A stretch of DNA of 64,000 nucleotides from assembly GCA_022647765.1 (NCBI GenBank), contig JALCLH010000007.1:155486-219485 (forward strand), given 5' to 3'. This DNA comes from Acidipropionibacterium sp. Its GTDB lineage: Bacteria > Actinomycetota > Actinomycetes > Propionibacteriales > Propionibacteriaceae. The stretch's first letter is position 1, and every line of letters begins with the position of its first letter. A program made the translations under genes and the position numbers. Under the pieces are notes generated by a model. It saw nothing but the letters and a program-made list of their open reading frames with translations. It made no database searches and was not told where the DNA came from. Positions 18,267 to 27,813 of this stretch are shown piece by piece.

Positions 18267-19916
18267 TCAGCCTAACCCTGCGCCGCGGCGCCACGGCCGC
18301 CACCCCGATCGCGCCACCCCCACCAGGACCGCCAGGACCGCGACGACGACGCTGGCCAGGCCGATCACCGGGGAGGCCTTCACCCCCGCCGAGACTCCGG
18401 AGCCGATCGCCACCGTGTACATCCGCCAGGCGTGGCCGCCCTCGGCGGTGCGGTCGCGGACCTGCCCGCCGGGAGAGATGAGACCCGACAGGGAGGAGGT
18501 GGTGGACACCACGATCTGGCGTCCGGTCTCGATGGCCCTGGCCCGGGTGATCTGCCACTGCTGATAGGGCTGGCCGGTGCGGGTGTACGTGGCGTTGTTG
18601 GACTGCACCATGAGCAGCTGGGCGCCGTTGCGCACGGTGTCGTAGACGGTGCCGTCATAGGCCAGTTCGAAGCAGATGACGTCGCCGATCGTCATTCTGC
18701 GACCGCCGATGGAGGCCTCGATGACTCCCGGGCCGGTGCCCGGCACCGACTGGCGTCCGACGTGCGCCAGCACCGGCAGCAGCGGGAGCAGGGTCGATCG
18801 CCAGGGGATCCACTCTCCGAAGGGGACCAGATTGCGCTTGTGGTAGACGCCGGTCGGCCCCTGGGCGTCGACCGGCCACCACATCGCGGTGGTCTGGCGC
18901 TCATCGGGCCCGGGGCCCTCGGTGACGGCACCGACCAGGATCGGGCGCTCGGCGATCCGGGTGGCGGTGGTGACCAGGGTGCGGGTCTGGAAATCCTTGA
19001 CCGGGTCGATGTCGGTGCTGTTCTCGGGCCACAGCACCATGTCGGGGGCCGGCTCCCCGGCGGCCCGCTGGGCCGCGATCGCGGCGATCGTCTGGGACAG
19101 GTGGTTCTGTGTCACCGAGCGGGCGTAGCCCATCGCGTACGACCCCGCGGTGCCGTCGACCCCGCCCTGGACCACCATCACCCGCGGTCCGGTCGGCTCC
19201 TGGGAGACCTGCCGGTCGGCCCAGCCGACAGTCCACTCCCCCGCCAGCGAGGCCACCACCAGGACGGCGACCAGGGAGACGCCGGGAACCATGCGGCCGC
19301 TCAGACGACCCCGACTGTCATTCGCGCGTCGCTCGCCGTTGCCGCGCTGTCCGTGGCCCGTCCGCGGCCGAACCGTCTCGGCCAGCAGCTGGCCGGCCAG
19401 GGCGACGAGAAGGCTGACGCCGGTGACCCCGATCCAGCGCAGGGTTCCGGCGATCGGCGTGTCCACCGCCGTCCAGGCCAGCCGCACCCAGCCGAATCCG
19501 CCGATCGGCACCCGGGCGGCGCCCACCTCGGCGGCCGACCACACACAGGCCGCCCACAGCGGGGTCAGAGGGAGCCCCTGGACCATCCGAATCCCCCAGC
19601 CGGTGAGCATCGACCAGCAGGCCATGAAGGCGATCAGCACGAGGGCCGCCGGCCAGGCGACCACATGGACCCACCAGATGGTGGTGGTGAACATCGCCAG
19701 CCCGTAGAGATAGCCCAGTCCCAGGGCGGTCCGCGGCCGGACCCGGCCCACCAGCAGGGTCAGCGCCGCGACACCGGGTATCACCAGCGGCCACCACCCC
19801 GCCGGGGCCTGCCCCAGGCCGGTCGCCACCCCGGCGAGCACGGCTCCGGCGCTGCGCAACAGGGTCGGGTGGTCCGCGGTGGCTCGCCTGAGAGCCGGGG
19901 TCACCTGCGGCGTCAC
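18267..19916 (-). CDS. lnt: Apolipoprotein N-acyltransferase
   Basis: The protein has 549 residues. About seven hydrophobic segments fill residues 20-230, and a nitrilase-fold domain lies outside the membrane (about 245-505). The catalytic triad residues are visible as the Glu in LWPENST, the Lys in YHKRNLVPFGEW and the Cys in GDVICFELAYD. A last membrane helix is near 520-540. Lnt adds the third acyl chain to the N-terminal cysteine of lipoproteins. It overlaps the upstream Lrp-type gene by four bases (ATGA). Confidence 0.93.
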   Translation of the reverse strand: MTPQVTPALRRATADHPTLLRSAGAVLAGVATGLGQAPAGWWPLVIPGVAALTLLVGRVRPRTALGLGYLYGLAMFTTTIWWVHVVAWPAALVLIAFMACWSMLTGWGIRMVQGLPLTPLWAACVWSAAEVGAARVPIGGFGWVRLAWTAVDTPIAGTLRWIGVTGVSLLVALAGQLLAETVRPRTGHGQRGNGERRANDSRGRLSGRMVPGVSLVAVLVVASLAGEWTVGWADRQVSQEPTGPRVMVVQGGVDGTAGSYAMGYARSVTQNHLSQTIAAIAAQRAAGEPAPDMVLWPENSTDIDPVKDFQTRTLVTTATRIAERPILVGAVTEGPGPDERQTTAMWWPVDAQGPTGVYHKRNLVPFGEWIPWRSTLLPLLPVLAHVGRQSVPGTGPGVIEASIGGRRMTIGDVICFELAYDGTVYDTVRNGAQLLMVQSNNATYTRTGQPYQQWQITRARAIETGRQIVVSTTSSLSGLISPGGQVRDRTAEGGHAWRMYTVAIGSGVSAGVKASPVIGLASVVVAVLAVLVGVARSGWRPWRRGAGLG

Positions 19917-20437
19917 TGCTCCTCGGCCCCCGAGTCCGGAGCCGGATCAGGATCGGCGTCGGCGTCGGCGTCCTCGTCATCGGGTCGGTCGTCGACCATC
20001 GGGCGGGAGTCGAAGAGGGTGTTGAGCACCACGGTGGTCTCAGTGCTGCACCGGCAGGATCTGCGGATCTGGTTGAGCAGCTGGTCGAGATGGTGCGGGG
20101 ATGCCACCTGCACCCGGATGAGGTAGGACGCCGTCCCGGCCACCGAGTGGAGGTCGCGCACCGCCGGCAGTTCGCTCAGGATCGGCGGGATCTCGTCGTC
20201 GCTCGCCGGATCGACCGGACGGATCAGGATGAAGGCGGTGACCCCGGCGTCGACCGCGACCGGATCGATGTCGGCGTGGTAGCCCTTGATGATCCCCTTG
20301 GCCTCCATCCGGCGGACCCGCTGCTGGGCGGCCGAGGTCGACAGGCCGGCCTCGCGTCCCAGCTCGGTCCACGACATCCGCCCGTCGGACTCCAACAGGG
20401 CCAGGATCCGTCTGTCGGTGCTCTCCATGGGGCTCAT
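19913..20437 (-). CDS. Lrp/AsnC-family transcriptional regulator
   Basis: The protein has 174 residues from ATG 20437, with an alternative ATG at 20428. An N-terminal winged HTH (STDRRILALLESDGRMSWTELGREAGLSTSAAQQRVRRME) is followed by a RAM/ACT-like ligand domain (about 70-145, with VRDLHSVAGTASYLIRVQV). An acidic tail of alternating D and A follows. Lrp-type proteins sense amino acids. It is the first gene before lnt and follows the methionine genes on the same strand with an 83-base gap, so a methionine-related role is possible but unproven. Confidence 0.88.
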   Translation of the reverse strand: MSPMESTDRRILALLESDGRMSWTELGREAGLSTSAAQQRVRRMEAKGIIKGYHADIDPVAVDAGVTAFILIRPVDPASDDEIPPILSELPAVRDLHSVAGTASYLIRVQVASPHHLDQLLNQIRRSCRCSTETTVVLNTLFDSRPMVDDRPDDEDADADADPDPAPDSGAEEQ

Positions 20438-20520
20438 CGTGCCACTCGATCCGCTCGGTCCGTTCGATCCGCTCGTGCGGTTGGCGCCGTCGGCGGGGGT
20501 CGTCGCCGTCGTCTCGCCGG

Positions 20521-21228
20521 TCACGGTGTTTCCGGGACCGGAGAGGCCGGCGGGGTCGGCGTCCAGTTGGAGCGCAGCACGTGGATGGTGGATCCGGCGA
20601 GCAGATTCGGCGCCAGCCGAGCTCCCCGGGTCGGCCGGCCGTGCTCGGCCAGGCTGATCCGGGTCAGCACGTCGAGACCCTCGGCGGCGAACCAGGCCTC
20701 CAGGTCGGCCACCGTGGAGTAGCGCACATTCGGGGTGTTGTGCCACTGGAAGGGAAGGTCGCGGGAGACCGGCATGTGCCCCGAGATGAGTCGCAGCCGG
20801 TTGCGCCAGTACCCGAAGTTCGGCATCGAGACGATGAGCGTGGTGCCGATCCGGGCCATCTGGCGCAGCACCTCGCCGGGCCGCGGCACCGCCTGGAGGG
20901 TGCGCGAGAGCACCACGACGTCATAGGAGTCGTCGTGGAACTCGCCGAGGTCGGCGTCCAGGTCGAGCTGCACCACCGGGACGCCCATCGCGGCGGCGGT
21001 GATGAGCTCGTCGGTGGCGGCGTCCACCCCGGTGCCCAGGCAATCGCGCTCGTCCATCAGGTGCCTCAGCAGCAGCCCGTCGCCGCAGCCCAGGTCGAGC
21101 ACCCGGGAGCCGGTGGGCACCAGGGAGGAGATGATCCGCTGGTCGGGTCGCAGGCGCCCGCTGCCGGCGTCTCCTGTGGAACCGGCCCGGCTGGAGCCGG
21201 GCGAGGGATGGGAGGTGGGGATGGTCAT
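20521..21228 (-). CDS. metW: Methionine biosynthesis protein MetW
   Basis: The protein has 235 residues. A SAM-methyltransferase-like fold is seen in SRVLDLGCGDGLLLRHL and YDVVVLSRTLQAVPRPGEVLRQMARIG, plus the family block MPNFGYWRNRLRLISGHMPVS. The first 25 residues are low-complexity. MetW occurs almost only next to metX and supports homoserine acylation. The start overlaps the metX stop by four bases, so the two are translationally coupled. Confidence 0.92.
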   Translation of the reverse strand: MTIPTSHPSPGSSRAGSTGDAGSGRLRPDQRIISSLVPTGSRVLDLGCGDGLLLRHLMDERDCLGTGVDAATDELITAAAMGVPVVQLDLDADLGEFHDDSYDVVVLSRTLQAVPRPGEVLRQMARIGTTLIVSMPNFGYWRNRLRLISGHMPVSRDLPFQWHNTPNVRYSTVADLEAWFAAEGLDVLTRISLAEHGRPTRGARLAPNLLAGSTIHVLRSNWTPTPPASPVPETP

Positions 21229-22451
21229 CGGGAGACCTCCCGGTCGCAGATGTGTCCGTCGAAGTGCGGCGCCCTGCTCGCGGCGCGGCTGGTGCGCCGC
21301 CTGTCGGGCACCTCGAGGAAGGCCCTCACCAGCTCGTGGTAGGGGTCGAGCTTCATCAGGAAGGAGTCATGGCCCCAGGAGGAGGCGATGGTGGCGAAGG
21401 TGACCGGCAGCCCGGCCCCCTCGAGGTGGCGGACGATCCGCCGGGAGTGGGCCGGCGAGAACCGCCAGTCGGTGTCGAAGCAGACCACCAGGAAGTTCAC
21501 CGGGTCCTGGACCACGAGGTTCGTGGCACCGGCGTGCCCGAAGGGGTCGAAATAGTCCATCACCCGGGTGAGGTAGATGTAGCTCAGCGGGTCGAAGCGG
21601 GTGAGGAAGGCCTCACCCTGGTGGTCGAGGTAGCTCTCCACCGCGAAGTCCACGCCGAAACCGCGCCGGGACTGGCCGAACTGGTGACTGCGGCCGAACT
21701 TCTCGGCGAAGGCGTCCTCCGACAGGTAGGTGATGTGCGCCAGCATCCGGGCGATCGACAGGCCGGTGTCCGGACGGGCCTCGGCGTGCAGATAGCCGCC
21801 GTCCTCGAAGTCCGGGTCGCGGATGATGGCCTCGCGGCCCACCGCCGAGAAGGCGATGTTCTGGGCGGTGAGGCGGCTGGAGGCGGCGATGATCACCGCG
21901 TTGTCCAGGGTGTCGGGATGGGTCAGCGACCAGTCGAGGGCCTGCATCCCGCCCATCGAGCCGCCCACCACCGCGTGGAAGCGCTCGATCCCCAGGTGGG
22001 CCGCCAGCCGCAGGTGGACCTCGACGAAGTCGTGCATGTCGACCTGGGGAAAGTTGATCCCCCACTCGCGCCCGGTGTCCGGGTTGATCGAGGTGGGGCC
22101 GGTGGTGCCCGAGCAGCCGCCCAGCAGGTTGGAGCAGACCACGAACCAGCGGTCGGTGTCGATGGCCCGGCCCGGCCCGATGATGTTGTCCCACCATCCG
22201 GGCTTGGCGTCCCCCTCGTGCCTTCCGGCGCCATGGGCGTCGCCGGTGAGGGCGTGGCAGATGTAGACGGCGTTGTCGCGCTGGGGCGACAGGGTTCCGT
22301 AGGTCTCGTAGGCGACGTCGACATGGTCGAGGCGCCCGCCGGCCACCAGGTCGAGCGGGTGATCGGGGGTGGCGACGGTGGCGACCTGGGTCGCGACGAG
22401 ACCGACACCGGGACCTATGGGTTCTGTTCGGGGGGCTGGCTGACGAGGCAT
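21225..22451 (-). CDS. metX: Homoserine O-acyltransferase (MetX)
   Basis: The protein has 408 residues, from ATG 22451. The alpha/beta-hydrolase nucleophile elbow GGSMGGMQALDW holds the catalytic Ser, SNLLGGCSGTTGP precedes it, and the acid and base are in DTDWRFSP and WGHDSFL. The enzyme acylates L-homoserine, normally from acetyl-CoA, as the first step of methionine synthesis. Acetyl versus succinyl preference cannot be read with certainty. It forms an operon with metW. Confidence 0.93.
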   Translation of the reverse strand: MPRQPAPRTEPIGPGVGLVATQVATVATPDHPLDLVAGGRLDHVDVAYETYGTLSPQRDNAVYICHALTGDAHGAGRHEGDAKPGWWDNIIGPGRAIDTDRWFVVCSNLLGGCSGTTGPTSINPDTGREWGINFPQVDMHDFVEVHLRLAAHLGIERFHAVVGGSMGGMQALDWSLTHPDTLDNAVIIAASSRLTAQNIAFSAVGREAIIRDPDFEDGGYLHAEARPDTGLSIARMLAHITYLSEDAFAEKFGRSHQFGQSRRGFGVDFAVESYLDHQGEAFLTRFDPLSYIYLTRVMDYFDPFGHAGATNLVVQDPVNFLVVCFDTDWRFSPAHSRRIVRHLEGAGLPVTFATIASSWGHDSFLMKLDPYHELVRAFLEVPDRRRTSRAASRAPHFDGHICDREVSR

Positions 22452-22499
22452 CGGTGCCGATTGTGCCACCGAAGAGGCCGGGAGGGTTAGCGTTGTGCC

Positions 22500-23723
22500 A
22501 TGCGACTCATCGGCATTGACGAGTTGGACGAGATCGTCGCGACTCTGCCCGAGTGCCCACGAATCGTGGCGCCCGGCGGCGGGGCGACGCCGTTGGAACT
22601 GCTCGACGGCCTGGACCGGCGGCTGGACCGCTGGCGCCTGTTCTGCATCAATGCCCCCCGGGGTGTGCCGGCGCGAGACGGCGTCACCCATGAGACGGTG
22701 TTCCTGGGGCCGGGATCCCGGCGCTCCGACGACGTCCACTACTTCCCGATGCCGATGAGTTCGGCGCCGATGCTGCTGTCGACGAGCTGTCCGCCCGATC
22801 TGGTGGTGCTGCACACCACCCCGTCGCGCAATCGCGTGGTGAGCATGGGGATCGAGGTGCAGATCATGGCCGCGGCGGTCGAGGTGGCCAAGAAGCGCGG
22901 CATTCCGGTTGTCGCACAGCTGAATCCGCAGATGCCGTTCACCCGCGGCGACGGCGTCCTGCCCGAGGAGGCCATCGACTTCGCGGTGGAGGTCGACGTG
23001 CCGCTGATCCCGGCGGATCCGGTGATCCTGGACGACGACCTGCTGCGGATCGGCGAACTGGTGGCTGGCCGGGTCCGCAACGGCAATGTCATTCAGATCG
23101 GGATCGGCAAGGTTCCCGACGCCGCCGCCCAGGCGCTGCGCGGGCACCGGAATCTGCGGATCTGGTCCGGCATTCTCTCCGACGCCGCGATGACCCTGGA
23201 TCGTGCCGGGGCGTTGGTCCCGCACCGGCAGATGTCCGGCTCCTCGCTGCTGGGCAGCCTGGAGCTCTATGCGTGGGCCGACGAGAACCCCCGGGTCAGA
23301 CTGCTGCGCTGCGAGAAGACCAACAATCCGGCCACCGTCTCGGCCCTGGACGGGTTCATCTCCATCCACTCCGCCCTCGAGGTGGACCTGTTCGGGCGGG
23401 TGAACGCCTCGCGGATCGGCCTCAAGATCTACTCGGGGACCGCCGGATCCACCGACTTCCAGTTCGGCGCGATGCACTCGCGCGGCGGTCAGTCGCTGGT
23501 CGCCCTGCACAGCCGCCATGCCGGTTCCTCGACCATCGTCGGCGGGCTGTCAGGCCCGGCGACCTATGCCCAGCCCACCGCGGTGATCACCGAGAACGGC
23601 GTCGCCGAGCTGCTGTTCCGTGACGAGGACGAGCAGGCGCGCCGGCTCATCGAGCAGACCGCCCACCCGGATTTCCGCGAGGAGTTGCGGGAGCAGGCGG
23701 GCCGGTTCGGCCTGCGCTGCTGA
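22500..23723 (+). CDS. Acetyl-CoA hydrolase/transferase (family I CoA-transferase fold)
   Basis: The protein has 407 residues. The two-lobed CoA-transferase fold is recognisable from HTTPSRNRVVSMGIEVQI, the CoA-binding GNVIQIGIGKVPDAAAQAL, the HSALEVDLFGRVNASRIG block and the C-terminal AVITENGVAEL, which is conserved in 4-hydroxybutyrate/acetate CoA-transferases. It may recycle acyl-CoA between acetate, propionate or succinate, which would suit propionic fermentation, but the substrate is not readable. It is transcribed divergently from metX with only 48 bases between. Confidence 0.82.
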   Translation: MRLIGIDELDEIVATLPECPRIVAPGGGATPLELLDGLDRRLDRWRLFCINAPRGVPARDGVTHETVFLGPGSRRSDDVHYFPMPMSSAPMLLSTSCPPDLVVLHTTPSRNRVVSMGIEVQIMAAAVEVAKKRGIPVVAQLNPQMPFTRGDGVLPEEAIDFAVEVDVPLIPADPVILDDDLLRIGELVAGRVRNGNVIQIGIGKVPDAAAQALRGHRNLRIWSGILSDAAMTLDRAGALVPHRQMSGSSLLGSLELYAWADENPRVRLLRCEKTNNPATVSALDGFISIHSALEVDLFGRVNASRIGLKIYSGTAGSTDFQFGAMHSRGGQSLVALHSRHAGSSTIVGGLSGPATYAQPTAVITENGVAELLFRDEDEQARRLIEQTAHPDFREELREQAGRFGLRC

Positions 23724-23764
23724 GGCTGTGCTGCTGAGGCTGTGTTGCTAAGAGGGTGTGGGAG

Positions 23765-24775
23765 TCAGTCGAGGGCGAGCAGATGTTTGAGCGTCGACAC
23801 CACGCCGCCGTCGAGGTTGGAGGGGGCGACAAACCTGGCCCGGTCGAACAGGTCCGGGTGGGAGTTGGCCATCGCGTAGGACAGCTCGGCGTGGTCGAAC
23901 AGGTCGAGATCGTTGAGGTAGTCCCCGAAGGCCGCGGTCTGGGCGGGGCCGATGGCGAGAATGTCCTGGAGCTGGGCCAGCGCATGGCCCTTGGTGGCCT
24001 CGGTGTTGCTCACGTCGATCCAGTGCTTGCCCGAGAGCACCACCCTGTGGGCTTGGTCGGCGCGGCCGTGGCCGTGCTGGTCGTGGCCGGCACAATTCTG
24101 ATTGGCATCACGCAGCCTGGGGTAGATCCCCTTCTCGGCGTCCCCGAAGTCGTAGACGGCGATCTTGATGACGTCGTCGCGGACCGCCGACAGGTCCTCG
24201 ACCACCCGGTGGCGTCGGTAATAGGTGCGCACCTCGGCCAGGAAGGCGTCGTCGTCGCGGTGGATATAGGCGCCCTGGGTGCCGCACACCACCGTCCCCA
24301 GATCGTGGCCCTCGGCGGACAGCCGCTCGACCCGCTCGAGGGTGAGGGCGACGTACTCGGGGTCGATGACGGAGGCCGCCAGCAGCTCGCCGCCGCGCAT
24401 CAGCTGGGCGCCGTTCTCGGCGATGAAGGCCATGTTCGCGTCACGGCCCGCCTCGTCGTCATGGCCATCGGTACCGCTGAGTTCGGTACGGCTGAGCTCG
24501 GCACGGTCGAACTCAGCACGGTCGAACATCGATTTCAGGGTCGCGTACTGCCGGCCGCTGGCCGGCACGAAGGCGATCCTGCGCCGCCTCATGATCTCCA
24601 GCACCGGCCACAGGTCGTCGGGGATCGCTCCCTCGCCGTCCAGCAGGGTGCCGTCCATGTCGCAGACCACAAGCTTCAGGTCGACGCCCCGCGGTCCGGC
24701 CGATCCGTCACGGGACTCGGCGTCACACGACTCGACTCTGCTCGGCTGCGATGTCCCGGTGGGTGCTGAGTCCAC
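23765..24775 (-). CDS. HAD-superfamily phosphatase, Cof type
   Basis: The protein has 336 residues from GTG 24775, chosen because AAGGA lies 10 bases upstream. Motif I is VVCDMDGTLLDGEG, the C2 cap and motif II follow (FVPASGRQ), motif III has the Lys in ATKGHAL and motif IV is AAFGDYLNDLDLF. Cof-type enzymes dephosphorylate sugar phosphates or nucleotides. A loop of DRAE/SRTE-type repeats (about residues 105-125) is an unusual low-complexity insertion from short tandem duplication. The start overlaps the end of the metal ATPase gene by about 50 bases. Confidence 0.85.
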   Translation of the reverse strand: MDSAPTGTSQPSRVESCDAESRDGSAGPRGVDLKLVVCDMDGTLLDGEGAIPDDLWPVLEIMRRRRIAFVPASGRQYATLKSMFDRAEFDRAELSRTELSGTDGHDDEAGRDANMAFIAENGAQLMRGGELLAASVIDPEYVALTLERVERLSAEGHDLGTVVCGTQGAYIHRDDDAFLAEVRTYYRRHRVVEDLSAVRDDVIKIAVYDFGDAEKGIYPRLRDANQNCAGHDQHGHGRADQAHRVVLSGKHWIDVSNTEATKGHALAQLQDILAIGPAQTAAFGDYLNDLDLFDHAELSYAMANSHPDLFDRARFVAPSNLDGGVVSTLKHLLALD

Positions 24776-26789
24776 TGTCCGTCGATCCTTCCGCTCGGTA
24801 GGGCGCGCCCTCGATCGGTGCTGCGCCGTCGGCGGTAACGACCCTACCCGACGCATCGCCGGTGGTCGGGTCGGTATTCGAGAGGCTCGCGTGGAGGCGC
24901 TCGGCGCGTCCGGGCCGCCCCGACAGCAGAGCCCACAGGATGCAGGCGAGGTCGACCAGCTCCTGGAGGCCGGCGCCGACCACCGCGGGCATCGCCCCGG
25001 TGGCGCCGACCAGCATGAGGGCCAGGGACAGTCCGATCCCGATGCCGATGGCCTGCCAGGCCACCGACAGGGTGCGCCGTCCGATCTGGACCGCTCGCGC
25101 GACCCGGAACAGGTCGTCCTCCATCACGACGACATCGGCCGACTCGACCGCGGCGGCGGATCCCTTGGCGCCCATGGCCACCCCGACGTCTGCGACCGCC
25201 AGCACTGGCGCGTCGTTGACCCCGTCGCCGACCATCATCACGGGACGCCGGTCTGCCGACCGCACCGCCTCGACCTTGTCGGCCGGGGTGAGCCCGGCCC
25301 GGGCAGTGCTGACACCGAGCTGACCGGCGACGAGATCGGCGGTGGCCCGGGAGTCGCCGGTGAGCATCATCGTGCGGCCCACCCCCAGCCGGGCCAGTTC
25401 GGCCAGGGTGCCGACGGCCTCGGGACGGACCGGGTCGGACGCCTCGATGACGCCGATCAGCCGCTCGTCGCAGGAGACGTAGACCCGGGTGGCGGCGGCT
25501 TGCTTGGAGCCGGCCGGGGTTGGAGTGGCCGGAGTCGTGAGGCTGGAGTCCAGGGCTTTCTGCCGGGTTGCGGCGTCCCCGCCGGCGAAGGACTGGGTGC
25601 CGACGCGTACCCGCCGGCCCTCCAGCACCGCGCCGATTCCGGCCGCGGTGACTTCCTGGGCGTCTTCCACCGGCTGTGGGGCGATGCCGCGCCGGCGGGC
25701 CTCGCTGGTGATCGCGGTGGCGATCGGATGGGTCGACATCTGCTCGACGGCTGCTGCCAGTTCGAGGACACGATCATCGGAGACGCCCTCTGACGGGTGG
25801 ATGGCGGTGACCGCCGGGGTGCCGCGAGTGAGGGTTCCGGTCTTGTCGAAGGCGGCGGTGCGGACCCTGGCCAACTGCTCCAGGGCTCCCGAGTCGCGCA
25901 CGATGATGCCGAGCTTCGCAGCTCGGCTGGTGCCCGCCATGAAGGCCACCGGGGCGGCGATGATGAGCGGGCAGGGGGTGGCGACCACCAGCACTTCCGC
26001 GAACCTCACGGCGTCCCCCGACAGGAACCAGGCCAGTCCTGCGATGGCCAGCGAGACGGCGGTGAAGGGCACCGCGACCCGGTCGGCGAGGCTGACGAAG
26101 GGCGCCCGGGAGTCCTGAGCCTCGCGGACTAGCGCGACGATCCGCTGATACTGGGAATCCGCCGCGGTGGCGGTGGCGCGCATCACGACGGCGGTGGGGC
26201 CGTTGACGCTGCCGGCCATCAGCTGCTCGCCGGGGCGCCGCAGCACCGGCATCGACTCGCCGGTGAGGGAGGACTCGTCGACGGTGGCGTTTCCGACCTG
26301 CAGCAGCCCGTCGACGCCGACCATCTCGCCGGGACGGACCTGAATGCGGTCGCCCACATTTACCTGGTCGACGGAAATGCGGTCGACAAGGCCGTCGGAA
26401 TTGATTCGTCCCACCTCGTGGGGGGCGTTGTCCAGTAGGGCGGACAGGGATCGGCCGGCGCGGGCGGAGGCGTAATCCTCCAGGGCCTCTCCCCCGGTGA
26501 CCATGAGGCAGATCACCAGGGAGGCCCAGTACTCGCCCACGGCCGCGGCGGCGAGAATCGCCACGATGGCGAGCAGGTCGACGCCGTAGCGGCCGCTGCG
26601 AAGGTCGCGGATCATGCCGACGGCCAGCCGTGCTGCCACCGCAAGGCACACGAGCGAGATCACCCAGCGGGTGGCCGTCGGCTGCGACAGCATTCCCAGT
26701 ACGGCGCCGATCAGTGCGGTGGCGCAGACCAGGATCACTAGCGGGTAGCGGCCGGCCAGTTTCAGGCCTGTCTTCATCGGTTCGATCAT
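24723..26789 (-). CDS. P1B-type heavy-metal ATPase with a TPC membrane motif
   Basis: The protein has 688 residues from ATG 26789. It shows TGES (actuator), the phosphorylation motif DKTGTLT, HP in STHPIATAI, and GDGVNDAP. The metal-site motif in the sixth helix is TPCPL rather than CPC, CPH or SPC, as in the P1B-5 group linked to Fe(II)/Ni(II) export. There is no N-terminal heavy-metal-binding CxxC domain. It probably exports a divalent metal across the cytoplasmic membrane. The DtxR-like box upstream supports iron or manganese. Confidence 0.85.
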   Translation of the reverse strand: MIEPMKTGLKLAGRYPLVILVCATALIGAVLGMLSQPTATRWVISLVCLAVAARLAVGMIRDLRSGRYGVDLLAIVAILAAAAVGEYWASLVICLMVTGGEALEDYASARAGRSLSALLDNAPHEVGRINSDGLVDRISVDQVNVGDRIQVRPGEMVGVDGLLQVGNATVDESSLTGESMPVLRRPGEQLMAGSVNGPTAVVMRATATAADSQYQRIVALVREAQDSRAPFVSLADRVAVPFTAVSLAIAGLAWFLSGDAVRFAEVLVVATPCPLIIAAPVAFMAGTSRAAKLGIIVRDSGALEQLARVRTAAFDKTGTLTRGTPAVTAIHPSEGVSDDRVLELAAAVEQMSTHPIATAITSEARRRGIAPQPVEDAQEVTAAGIGAVLEGRRVRVGTQSFAGGDAATRQKALDSSLTTPATPTPAGSKQAAATRVYVSCDERLIGVIEASDPVRPEAVGTLAELARLGVGRTMMLTGDSRATADLVAGQLGVSTARAGLTPADKVEAVRSADRRPVMMVGDGVNDAPVLAVADVGVAMGAKGSAAAVESADVVVMEDDLFRVARAVQIGRRTLSVAWQAIGIGIGLSLALMLVGATGAMPAVVGAGLQELVDLACILWALLSGRPGRAERLHASLSNTDPTTGDASGRVVTADGAAPIEGAPYRAEGSTDSGLSTHRDIAAEQSRVV

Positions 26790-26860
26790 GGCTCCATGAT
26801 CTCCCGGAATTCCGACTATTTCCAGCAAGGAAAGGCGACCCTGAGACACTCAAGAATTGA

Positions 26861-26879
26861 GAAGGTGAGCCTTACCTCT
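26861..26879 (-). promoter_or_regulatory. DtxR/IdeR-like box upstream of the metal ATPase
   Basis: The 19-bp site is centred on AGGTGAGCCTTACCT. It matches about 13 of 19 positions of the DtxR consensus TTAGGTTAGSCTAACCTAA and is close to palindromic. It lies 72 bases upstream of the ATPase start codon. No other element was recognised in 26,790-26,999. Confidence 0.45.
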
Positions 26880-26999
26880 CCTGTTTCTGGAGTAGAAAAT
26901 CGCTCTCCGAGAATCGGGAATATGGCAGAAGAAGCAGAAGAGGAACAGAATCGTGCGACCGCAGGGAAGTGTCTCGTGAGTCAGCGCAGCCCTGATGGG

Positions 27000-27689
27000 T
27001 CAGTGCAGCACTGGAGGATCGCAGTACCCGTCCTCGACCGCGCGAATGTAGAGCTCGGTCCGATTGTGGGCGGCGCGGCCCACCTCGCAATACTTCCGCC
27101 GGATGCGCTTCAGCCACTCTTTCACGCTCGTGTCCTCGACTCCCATGGCGTGAGCGATGCTGGGAATCTTCAGGCCGGCGGCGAAGATCCTCAACACCTC
27201 ACCCTCACGACCCGCCAGATGAGGCCTCATCCACTTCGTCCCGCTGACCACGCGCGCCCACTCCTCGGTGAGCCACGGCTCACCCGAGGCGACCGTCGTG
27301 ATCGCCTCAGTAAGTGTGTCGGGGTTCGCGTTCTTCTCCAGCAGACCAGCAGCCCCTGCGGCCAGGCAGGCCTGGACCACGCTGGGCCGGGCCTCTTGGG
27401 AGAACAGCAGAACCGGTGCGCGGAGGTCTTCGACGATCCGCGTGACGTTGTCGAACGGTGAGGAACCGTCGTTGAGCCGAATATCGAGCAGGACGGCGTC
27501 TGGATGGACTCCGGACGCCATGAGGTCGTCGGTGGTGACGGCGCAGACGTATGTCGAGATGGTCAGTCGCTGCTGGAGAACAGCGCGCACTCCCTCGAGA
27601 AGCACGGGGACATCATCGACTGCGGCGAGCGTGAGGGGCTTGGTTGTCGTGTTCACCGAGGCCATAGTGGAGGCGGTCACTGCACTCAT
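27000..27689 (-). CDS. Orphan response regulator, NarL/LuxR type
   Basis: The protein has 229 residues. The receiver domain (about 20-135) has the acidic pair VDD and the phospho-acceptor region AVLLDIR, with the Lys in LLEKNA. The output domain (about 155-220) has LAGREGEVLRIFAAGLKIPSIAHAMGVEDTSVKEWLKRIRRKY, a LuxR-type HTH. No histidine kinase is nearby. It marks the border between the core genes and the defence island. Confidence 0.85.
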   Translation of the reverse strand: MSAVTASTMASVNTTTKPLTLAAVDDVPVLLEGVRAVLQQRLTISTYVCAVTTDDLMASGVHPDAVLLDIRLNDGSSPFDNVTRIVEDLRAPVLLFSQEARPSVVQACLAAGAAGLLEKNANPDTLTEAITTVASGEPWLTEEWARVVSGTKWMRPHLAGREGEVLRIFAAGLKIPSIAHAMGVEDTSVKEWLKRIRRKYCEVGRAAHNRTELYIRAVEDGYCDPPVLH

Positions 27690-27813
27690 GACGTCATGAT
27701 GGCACCGCGTCGCGGCGCCTCATCACCCGGGTCGGCCTCAAGAGCGAGGACAGATGAAACGCCGCAACGGCCACGGAGTCATACCCACGTCAGCCCCGTG
27801 GAAAGGACCACCG

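Noticed and set aside
17371..19916. Separate lnt and ppm1 genes instead of the mycobacterial fusion
   Set aside because: Separate genes are common in other actinobacteria, so this is not a novelty.
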